A stretch of 7,267 nucleotides of DNA from an uncultured Leucothrix sp. (GTDB lineage: Bacteria > Pseudomonadota > Gammaproteobacteria > Thiotrichales > Thiotrichaceae): contig CALAJG010000048.1 in the NCBI GenBank assembly GCA_937923375.1, forward strand, positions 1-7,267, in the 5' to 3' direction. Shown here one piece after another: positions 1 through 4,745 of this stretch. The notes under the pieces were generated by a model that saw only the letters and a list, made by a program, of their open reading frames with translations, was not told the origin of the DNA and ran no database searches. How positions within the stretch are numbered: position 1 is the stretch's first letter; each line of letters starts with the position of its first letter. The position numbers and the translations under genes are program-made.

Positions 1-1
1 A

Positions 2-331
2 TGTCCTTTGATTGCTCAAAAAAACAAGGGTCAGTGGACTGGTAATTGGCGTAAAATCGGTGCCAACCACCAATCTGTTTGCCAGATTAGGGTGACCGCA
101 GCAGGCACTTCTCAACCTGTCGTAGAATCTGAAACAACCTACGTACCTTTACCAAAGCCGGTACCAGCTGCTCCTGCTAGCAACGTACGTGAGATTTTTG
201 CTGGACCAATTTGGGATCAGAAACAGGCTAATCAAAAATGTCAGCTGATTGCCGCCAACAACAAAGGTGTTTGGACTGGGCAATGGCGTAAGACAGGCCC
301 TAACCATAACTCACTTTGTTCAGTTAGGTTC
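2..331 (+). repeat. Two tandem lectin repeats within the gene
   Basis: The stretch at 2-94 aligns without gaps to 239-331, offset by 237 bases (79 codons). Over the 31 codons compared, 19 amino acids are identical, including both Cys, the WTG-W-RK core and the N-H-S pattern. DNA identity is lower, with many third-base changes, so the duplication is old and not a recent slippage product. The first copy lacks its GPIW start only because the window begins inside it. Confidence 0.75.
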
Positions 332-334
332 TAA
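2..334 (+). CDS. MVL-type mannan-binding lectin repeat protein (5' partial)
   Basis: Only the 3' end of the gene is present: the frame is open from base 2 and stops at TAA 332-334, so no start codon can be assigned, and the in-frame TTG at base 8 lies inside a repeat and is not a credible start. The visible 110 residues hold the end of one repeat (Cys, then KGQWTGNWRK, NHQSVCQIR) and one complete repeat beginning AGPIWDQKQA, then KGVWTGQWRK and NHNSLCSVRF. They are joined by a linker of about 35 residues rich in Pro, Ala and Val. The GP-I/L-W start, the WTGQW core and the S-V/L-C end resemble the tandem domain of Microcystis viridis lectin (mannan-binding MVL family), known to bind high-mannose glycans. 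Two Cys in each repeat suggest a disulfide and an exported protein, but any signal peptide lies outside the window. Ligand and role are inferred; family assignment is fairly secure. Confidence 0.72.
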   Translation, partial: CPLIAQKNKGQWTGNWRKIGANHQSVCQIRVTAAGTSQPVVESETTYVPLPKPVPAAPASNVREIFAGPIWDQKQANQKCQLIAANNKGVWTGQWRKTGPNHNSLCSVRF

Positions 335-351
335 GGGTATGACGCCTGAAC

Positions 352-374
352 ATAAGCCTTGAAATCAGGCTTAT
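352..374. other. Small hairpin downstream of the lectin gene
   Basis: ATAAGCC (352-358) pairs perfectly with GGCTTAT (368-374) around a 9-base loop. An alternative stem, GCCTGA (344-349) with TCAGGC (365-370), uses some of the same bases. The hairpin is followed by TTTTAG, so it could be a weak first terminator for the + strand gene ahead of the much stronger one at 384-413. No T-run of convincing length follows, so its function is uncertain. Confidence 0.35.
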
Positions 375-383
375 TTTAGATAT

Positions 384-413
384 AAAAACGGCCCCAATTC
401 TGGGGCCGTTTTT
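384..413. terminator. Bidirectional rho-independent terminator
   Basis: A perfect 12-bp inverted repeat, AAAAACGGCCCC (384-395) and GGGGCCGTTTTT (402-413), surrounds a 6-base loop, AATTCT. The GC-rich core is flanked by an A-run on the left and a T-run on the right, so the RNA ends in a U-tract whichever strand is transcribed. It lies between the ends of two convergent genes, the lectin gene (stop at 334) and the minus-strand thioredoxin gene (stop at 430), and probably ends both transcripts. Confidence 0.92.
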
Positions 414-429
414 GTTACGTAATGGAGCT

Positions 430-846
430 TTATCTCATCGACTGTGCTTTTGCCACACCAACATCCATCAATGCTTGGATCTCTTTGATGTTAGTCCCCG
501 CTACAATTCTTCCCAGCTCTTCCTGACCGTTTAGGACAAGCAACGTAGAACGGCGTGGAATATTGCGCGACTCTGTCACTTCATGATCGCCATAAACATC
601 CCAATCTACCCGCACAAAAGTCAGGTGCTGGTCATAAATTGGGTTGCGATCTCGCAGCTGTTGGATCAGCCGTTCTTGACGCTTACAAGTGCTACACCAA
701 GACGCTGCGTAATCAACAAAGACGGTTTTACCTTCGGCTAGTGCTTTTTTGATAAGCCCGGGCTCATACTCAAGACTCGTGGCAGTAGCCAAGCTAGGAA
801 CAAGTGCTAAACCAGCAATCAAACTGATAAATGTACGACGTTTCAT
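430..846 (-). CDS. Secreted thioredoxin-like thiol-disulfide protein
   Basis: The 138-residue product begins with a signal peptide: MKRRTF, a hydrophobic stretch at about residues 6-20, and likely cleavage after an ALA/TAT-type site near 20-23. The RR-T-F-I start has a twin-arginine flavour, but a Sec signal is equally possible. The mature part is a thioredoxin fold with the redox motif W50-C-S-T-C54 after the strand TVFVDYAASW, as in the C-terminal domain of DsbD. The usual cis-Pro directly before the TLLVL strand is replaced by Ser100, with Pro97 three residues earlier in IPRRSTLLVL. The start has a good ribosome site, AAGGAAA (852-858 on the complement). It follows the ccdA-like gene by 15 bp, so it is almost certainly in the same transcript and receives electrons from that protein in the periplasm. 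Its target could be cytochrome c maturation or repair of other periplasmic thiols; the sequence does not say which. Confidence 0.85.
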   Translation of the reverse strand: MKRRTFISLIAGLALVPSLATATSLEYEPGLIKKALAEGKTVFVDYAASWCSTCKRQERLIQQLRDRNPIYDQHLTFVRVDWDVYGDHEVTESRNIPRRSTLLVLNGQEELGRIVAGTNIKEIQALMDVGVAKAQSMR

Positions 847-861
847 AATATTTTCCTTTAT

Positions 862-1575
862 TTAGTACGTAGTTGAAAGATCCTGAAACCAGTCTGGCAG
901 GACATCAACCAGCCAGGCTTCAATGACATAATGAAATTTAAAAAAGATCATGAGACCGACCAATAGAAAGGTGATCCCCATGATCGGTTTGGCTTTTTCC
1001 GCCAAACCACGGAGTTGCTCCTGGCGGCTGCGTATCGCTTCCCGGGTACCATAACCTAACGCTAGGATGACACTAGATACACCTAGCGCGAAAAATGACA
1101 TGATCGCAAACACCCACAGTAAATTCTGGCCTTGGCTGGCTAGCGAAATCGCCCCACCCAAAGTTGGCCCTACACAAGGAGACCATACCGCACCCAACAA
1201 TACCCCCCCAAGAAACTGGCTTTTCATTGAGGATGTTGACAGGTTATTGATCTGTTCATCGGCGCTACCACTAAACCCTGCAGTTGCGGTAGCAAAGCGC
1301 TCATTAAGCTGTGGGACGAGTAAAACCAAGCCGAATATCATCATCAGCACTGCACCGACTTGCGACAGCACAGACTCTGTCAGGCCAATGCTGTGACCGA
1401 TTGTGGCTACCAGCATACCCAGAGTCACAAACGAAATACTCATGCCCGCAGCAACCGCTAGTGGCCCATGCTTTCCTGCTTGTAAAGCAGAAGCTAAAAC
1501 AATCGGCAACACGGGTAACACGCAAGGATTAATGAGCGTTAACAGTCCGGCTAAGTAAGCAAAGATTAGTTCCAT
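862..1575 (-). CDS. ccdA: CcdA/DsbD-family transmembrane electron carrier
   Basis: This 237-residue inner-membrane protein is of CcdA size and composition, with about six hydrophobic helices (roughly residues 3-30, 38-60, 70-90, 121-145, 153-175 and 198-215). The two family redox cysteines are visible in their usual settings: Cys18 in INPCVLP and Cys134 in WSPCVGPTLGG. Proteins of this family take electrons from cytoplasmic thioredoxin and pass them across the membrane to a periplasmic CXXC protein. The secreted thioredoxin-like gene 15 bp downstream is the obvious acceptor, so the pair acts as a split DsbD. The ATG at 1575 is the first possible start, because an in-frame TGA lies 12 bases upstream; the ribosome site is weak (GGTGAG). 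gloA lies 81 bp upstream on the same strand with no terminator between, so co-transcription is plausible. The symbol reflects family; the dedicated role in cytochrome c biogenesis is not proven. Confidence 0.88.
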   Translation of the reverse strand: MELIFAYLAGLLTLINPCVLPVLPIVLASALQAGKHGPLAVAAGMSISFVTLGMLVATIGHSIGLTESVLSQVGAVLMMIFGLVLLVPQLNERFATATAGFSGSADEQINNLSTSSMKSQFLGGVLLGAVWSPCVGPTLGGAISLASQGQNLLWVFAIMSFFALGVSSVILALGYGTREAIRSRQEQLRGLAEKAKPIMGITFLLVGLMIFFKFHYVIEAWLVDVLPDWFQDLSTTY

Positions 1576-1656
1576 TGAAGCAACTCACCATTAATAGTTG
1601 GTTGATTGCTCAGATACGTCATCCAGAACAGTTTTGGATGCGCTATTTAAATGAAA

Positions 1657-2097
1657 TCACCAGCTGCCAATATTTTCCATTGATATCCAAGGCTCAGCAG
1701 GCGGCAGAGCATCCCCTTTTTGCAACAGTTCTATGGAGATATTATCAGGGGAACGGACAAACGCCATCCGGCCGTCTCGGGGTGGAAAATTGATGGTCAC
1801 CCCACCATCCATCAAACGCTGACAAGTTTCATAAACATTGTCGACCTCATAGGCCAGGTGACCAAAGTTTCGACCTCCCGTGTAGTCTTCAGGATCCCAG
1901 TTGTAGGTCAATTCAAGCTCCATTTGGCGTCCATTAGTCACATGAGCCTCATCGTCGGGCGCCCTCAGAAAAATTAAACTAAAGCGACCATTTTCATAAT
2001 CTTTACGGCTAGTTTGCACCAATCCTAAGTGCTTGCAAAAAAACTCCAACGACTCCTCGACATTGGTAATTCTTATCATGGTGTGTAAGTATTTCAT
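1657..2097 (-). CDS. gloA: Lactoylglutathione lyase (glyoxalase I)
   Basis: The 146-residue product is a two-module VOC-fold enzyme that isomerises the hemithioacetal of methylglyoxal and glutathione to S-lactoylglutathione in the cytoplasm. The four metal ligands expected from E. coli GlxI are all in place: His5 (MKYLHTMIR), Glu62 (LELTYNW), His80 (NFGHLAYEV) and Glu123 (NISIELLQ). Length is slightly above the 135 residues of the E. coli enzyme because of a C-terminal tail with LPPAEPW, common in proteobacterial GloA. Lack of a long insertion suggests the Ni/Co-type short class, which is inference from family knowledge. Start at 2097 fits the conserved N-terminus; the ribosome site is poor, with only GGGA about nine bases upstream. 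It is the first gene of the minus-strand cluster and divergent from another VOC gene. Confidence 0.93.
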   Translation of the reverse strand: MKYLHTMIRITNVEESLEFFCKHLGLVQTSRKDYENGRFSLIFLRAPDDEAHVTNGRQMELELTYNWDPEDYTGGRNFGHLAYEVDNVYETCQRLMDGGVTINFPPRDGRMAFVRSPDNISIELLQKGDALPPAEPWISMENIGSW

Positions 2098-2127
2098 TGG
2101 TTCAATCCCAAATTAATTATGTATCCG

Positions 2128-2132
2128 AAGGA
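2128..2132 (+). promoter_or_regulatory. Ribosome binding site fixing the VOC gene start
   Basis: AAGGA sits 7 bases before the ATG at 2140. An earlier in-frame ATG at 2119 would add seven residues (MYPKEIY) but has no Shine-Dalgarno sequence in front of it, only AT-rich sequence, and would place this ribosome site inside the coding region. The start at 2140 is therefore preferred. Confidence 0.75.
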
Positions 2133-2139
2133 AATCTAC

Positions 2140-2499
2140 ATGAACGAACATGGCAAACTGAATTATATCGAATTCCCTGCGGTAGATATGCAGGCAACTA
2201 AAGACTTTTTCAGTGCTGCTTTTGGCTGGTCGTTTGAAGATTTTGGACCTGACTATACTGCATTTTCGAATGCAGGTTTGGATGGCGGCTTCTATCAATC
2301 AGAAATGAAATCATCGGCTGAAAATGGTGCTGCCCTAGCAATATTTTACAGCAGCGATTTGGAAAGCACCCAAACCAACGTGATAGATGCTGGTGGCACA
2401 ATTAGTCAGGCCATTTTTTCATTTCCGGGTGGCAGGCGCTTTCACTTCATCGAACCAAGCGGCAATGAGTTAGCCGTTTGGTCAGATGTAGGCGCATGA
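2140..2499 (+). CDS. VOC family protein (glyoxalase-like)
   Basis: The 119-residue product is a single-chain VOC (vicinal oxygen chelate) protein of the type often annotated as a predicted enzyme related to lactoylglutathione lyase. The two beta-alpha-beta-beta-beta modules can be followed: KLNYIEFPAVDMQATKDFF at the start, AALAIFYSSDLE in the middle, and FPGGRRFHFIEPSGNELAVW at the end. Candidate metal ligands are Glu11 in YIEFPA and Glu110 in GNELAVW; the two His ligands of true glyoxalase I are not at the equivalent places, so it is unlikely to be a second glyoxalase I and its substrate is unknown. The GGRRFHFIEPSGNELAVWSD ending is typical of this subfamily. It is transcribed away from gloA, with 42 bp between start codons, and ends 13 bp from the convergent tspO-like gene with no clear terminator between. 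Confidence 0.85.
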   Translation: MNEHGKLNYIEFPAVDMQATKDFFSAAFGWSFEDFGPDYTAFSNAGLDGGFYQSEMKSSAENGAALAIFYSSDLESTQTNVIDAGGTISQAIFSFPGGRRFHFIEPSGNELAVWSDVGA

Positions 2500-2512
2500 G
2501 CACGACCTGTTA

Positions 2513-3283
2513 TTAGTCGTTAAAATCCTCACGGAGTAATCGGCGTATCGCTTCGTAAGCTGCTAGCAAGATCGCGCACACAGACAACATAAGCGCTGCC
2601 CCCGCAACCATGGGTGTATCAACTTGCTTACTCATAATCCCATAGGCCGCCCAGGCAATGACTACGGCATAGATCGAGTCGCCTCGTCGCAGCACCACGA
2701 TGGCGCAGATGGCAGCCACCATGGCGAGCTTCAACAACGTCCAATTGCTTGCGCTTAGCAGCAGATCATCCCAGCCCATGCCGTTTTGTACAATACTGAT
2801 ATTGGCGACGGTCGCAACCGTAATCCAAGCGGTGTAGAGACTAAACGGCAGGTGCAAAAACACCCATTGTTTCCATGTTGCGCCATCAAAGTGATGCCTT
2901 AACGTGCGATAGATCGTGACCAAAATAGCTAAAATCGCAAACATAAGTAATAGCGACAACACCAGAAATTCGTAATGCCAGGCAAGAATCCAGAGAACAT
3001 TGGCAAAGCAACTCAAAATAAAGAGTTTGCTTATCCAGGACACCATCTCGTCTTTGCGCTGCGCCGGCAAGGCCTGATAGATTACAAATCCAGTCAGTGC
3101 CAGATAAATCACTCCCCAGATAGAAAAAGTAAAGGAGGCCGGCGTAAATAACGACGTGTACTTATCTGATATGTCTTTTTGCGTTAGCCCATTTAGCGGT
3201 AGGGCATTGGATAGATAATTAACCACTATGACTAGCAGGAAAGCCGCGATCGTTCCGCCCCAATCACTAATTTTTCGTTCCAT
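2513..3283 (-). CDS. TspO/MBR-like (tryptophan-rich sensory) membrane protein, enlarged
   Basis: The 256-residue product is an integral membrane protein with about eight hydrophobic helices (near residues 10-28, 51-72, 83-102, 105-125, 139-165, 183-198, 204-219 and 225-247). Residues about 47-167 resemble the TspO/MBR core in order: TPASFTFSIWGVIYLAL matches the P-x-W-x-F-x-P-V-W-x-x-LY region, CFANVLWILAW the N-A-L-W region, and LPFSLYTAWITVATVANISI the P-Y-x-x-W-V-x-F-A-T-x-L-N region. Standard bacterial TspO is about 155-170 residues with five helices, so this has one extra helix in front and about three behind. TspO proteins bind porphyrins and affect tetrapyrrole and stress responses in some bacteria; that role is not shown here. 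The start at 3283 has GGAG (complement of 3294-3297) 10 bases upstream. The homology is remote, judged by eye, so another 8-helix family cannot be excluded. Confidence 0.62.
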   Translation of the reverse strand: MERKISDWGGTIAAFLLVIVVNYLSNALPLNGLTQKDISDKYTSLFTPASFTFSIWGVIYLALTGFVIYQALPAQRKDEMVSWISKLFILSCFANVLWILAWHYEFLVLSLLLMFAILAILVTIYRTLRHHFDGATWKQWVFLHLPFSLYTAWITVATVANISIVQNGMGWDDLLLSASNWTLLKLAMVAAICAIVVLRRGDSIYAVVIAWAAYGIMSKQVDTPMVAGAALMLSVCAILLAAYEAIRRLLREDFND

Positions 3284-3500
3284 GAAATGTTTGCTCCAAC
3301 CGTTTAATAAATTGCCAAGCTGTTATAACCGATGCATATGGTTACATTGTCGCAAAATTCATGACGTAGGGTTATTTTATTTAGTTAAGTTCGCGGCGTG
3401 TGATATTTATTTTTTTCGACATTTCAACGCCATCTTGTACAATCATTATTCTCCCTGGATAGATTTTGAGCCACTTATTGTATAAATATCATGATGTGGT

Positions 3501-3530
3501 TTGCGAAATTGTTCAGCATATGTTTAATTA
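3501..3530 (+). promoter_or_regulatory. Possible sigma-70 promoter for the TRAP operon
   Basis: TTGCGA (3501-3506) and TAATTA (3525-3530) are separated by 18 bases and could be -35 and -10 boxes. Transcription would then begin near 3537 and leave a leader of about 110 bases before the binding-protein ATG. Both boxes match the consensus imperfectly and the region is AT-rich, so chance resemblance is likely enough that this is only a candidate. Confidence 0.22.
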
Positions 3531-3584
3531 TAGAAAGTTCTATTCAATCCCTATCGATAAAGGCTATTCCTGCGCTTGTTTCGA

Positions 3585-3606
3585 CAACAGTGCTGGATAT
3601 CTGTTG
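3585..3606 (+). other. Inverted repeat in the TRAP leader
   Basis: CAACAG (3585-3590) and CTGTTG (3601-3606) form a perfect 6-bp inverted repeat around 10 bases. Overlapping it, TTGT (3576-3579) pairs with ACAA (3584-3587) around TTTCG-like loop bases, so two alternative small stems exist. It sits 40 bases before the ATG and could be a repressor half-site pair or a leader hairpin. Neither is demonstrated. Confidence 0.25.
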
Positions 3607-3645
3607 AAGAGAACGGAGAAATCATTTAATTGAGGAATTTCTAAA

Positions 3646-4626
3646 ATGAAGAAACAAATAGCAGCTACAGTTGCAACTGCGGGCTTACTTCTTGCCACAA
3701 CACTTGGCTCAACAGCGATGGCTGCAGAGACGCAATACGTTTCAATTGGAACAGGTGGCGTCACAGGTGTTTACTATCCAACAGGTGGTGCAATTTGCCG
3801 TTTGGTTAACAAGAACCGCAAAGAAACCGGCATTCGCTGTTCAGTTGAATCGACGGGTGGCTCAGTTTTCAACATCAATGCGATTCGTGAAGGCGAGTTG
3901 GAAATGGGTGTTGCACAGTCGGACTGGCAGTATCACGCATACAACGGTACCTCTAAGTTTAAAGATGCGGGTAAATTCGAAGATCTACGTGCCGTATTCT
4001 CAGTACACGCTGAGCCTGCAACACTGGTTGTTCGTAAAGACTCTGGAATCAAGAACTTTGGTGATCTTAAAGGCAAGCGTGTCAACGTAGGTCAGCCAGG
4101 CTCTGGTACCGTCGCAACTTATGACGTTATCGAAGAAGCATGGGGCATGAGTCGTGACGATCTAAAACTAGCGGCTGAGCTTAAGTCGTCAGAAATGGGG
4201 CAGGCACTGTGTGATAACAAGATTGACGCTTACTTCATTCTGGTTGGGCACCCAGCAGGTTTGATTAAAGAGACTACGACGACTTGTGACGCTCACATCG
4301 CTGACATTCACGGCCCAGCGGCTGACAAGCTAATCAAAGATAACTCTTTCTACCGTTACGCGTCTGTACCTGCAGGTATGTACACAGGTAATCCAGAAGC
4401 AGCAAAGACTATGGGTGTTGGTGCAACATTCGTTACCTCTGCAAAGGTTTCTGAAGATGTAATCTATGAAGTAGTTAAAGCAGTATTTGAAAACTTCGAT
4501 GATTTCAAAAAACTTCACCCTGCGTTTAAGAACCTGAAGAAGACAGAGATGGTTTCTGCTTCACTTTCAGCGCCGCTACACAAGGGTGCAGAGAAGTACT
4601 ATAAAGCAGCTGGCTTACTTAAGTAA
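3646..4626 (+). CDS. TAXI-family TRAP transporter solute-binding protein
   Basis: The 326-residue periplasmic protein has a clear Sec signal peptide (MKKQ, hydrophobic core at 6-22, cleavage after AMA at about residue 26). The mature part opens with YVSIGTGGVTGVYYPTGGAICRLVN (31-55), the hallmark start of TAXI binding proteins. It continues with GELEMGVAQSDW (83-94), the hinge-region motif VNVGQPGSGT (146-155), and the ending LHKGAEKYYKAAGL (311-324). Length matches the family. Four Cys (51, 65, 189, 214) could make two disulfides. TAXI proteins deliver small ligands, glutamate or dicarboxylate-like acids in the few studied cases, to a TRAP permease; the ligand here cannot be read from sequence. 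The start has GAGGA 9 bases upstream. The permease gene follows 119 bp downstream across a terminator. Confidence 0.95.
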   Translation: MKKQIAATVATAGLLLATTLGSTAMAAETQYVSIGTGGVTGVYYPTGGAICRLVNKNRKETGIRCSVESTGGSVFNINAIREGELEMGVAQSDWQYHAYNGTSKFKDAGKFEDLRAVFSVHAEPATLVVRKDSGIKNFGDLKGKRVNVGQPGSGTVATYDVIEEAWGMSRDDLKLAAELKSSEMGQALCDNKIDAYFILVGHPAGLIKETTTTCDAHIADIHGPAADKLIKDNSFYRYASVPAGMYTGNPEAAKTMGVGATFVTSAKVSEDVIYEVVKAVFENFDDFKKLHPAFKNLKKTEMVSASLSAPLHKGAEKYYKAAGLLK

Positions 4627-4643
4627 TCTGCTAAAGCAAGACC

Positions 4644-4679
4644 AGAGGTAAGAGTGGCAACGCTTTTACCTCTTTTTTT
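4644..4679 (+). terminator. Rho-independent terminator between TRAP genes
   Basis: AGAGGTAAGAG (4644-4654) pairs with CTTTTACCTCT (4663-4673), 11 pairs with one G-U, around an 8-base loop, and is followed by a T-run through 4679. It begins 17 bases after the binding-protein stop codon and lies before the permease ribosome site. Partial readthrough would give abundant binding protein and less permease, as is common in binding-protein-dependent transporters. It may also protect the 3' end of the binding-protein mRNA. Confidence 0.88.
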
Positions 4680-4745
4680 CCTTAAATTTAATAACAATAA
4701 AAAACATCAATTCTGAGCTAATAATCCAGCAACTGGAGTAAACCT

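Larger units (their letters stand above)
3284..3645. other. AT-rich intergenic region between divergent genes
   Basis: These 362 bases lie between the starts of the minus-strand tspO-like gene and the plus-strand TRAP binding protein and contain no credible gene: the only open frame over much of it (3228-3485, +) has no ribosome site and begins antisense to the tspO-like gene. The region is AT-rich with several short palindromes, including TTGTACAA (near 3435) and ATCATGAT (near 3490). It should hold promoters for both genes. A convincing ribosome site, GAGGA (3632-3636), precedes the binding-protein ATG by 9 bases. Confidence 0.7.

Noticed and set aside
1618..1643. Hairpin CATCCA/TGGATG between gloA and ccdA as a terminator
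   Set aside because: The 6-bp stem is not followed by a T-run on either strand, so it is not a convincing terminator.
1575..1793. 72-codon plus-strand open frame between ccdA and gloA
   Set aside because: It starts with TTG, has no ribosome site, and more than half of it is antisense to the end of the well-supported gloA gene.
2500..2512. Terminator between the convergent VOC and tspO-like genes
   Set aside because: Only 13 bases separate the genes and no hairpin with a T-run is visible there or just inside either gene end.
3228..3485. 85-codon plus-strand open frame over the tspO-TRAP intergenic region
   Set aside because: No Shine-Dalgarno sequence at either possible ATG, composition typical of translated AT-rich spacer, and its start overlaps the tspO-like gene in antisense.
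3671..4090. 139-codon plus-strand frame inside the TRAP binding-protein gene
   Set aside because: It is an alternate frame of a gene with clear signal peptide and family motifs, and it has no recognisable features of its own.
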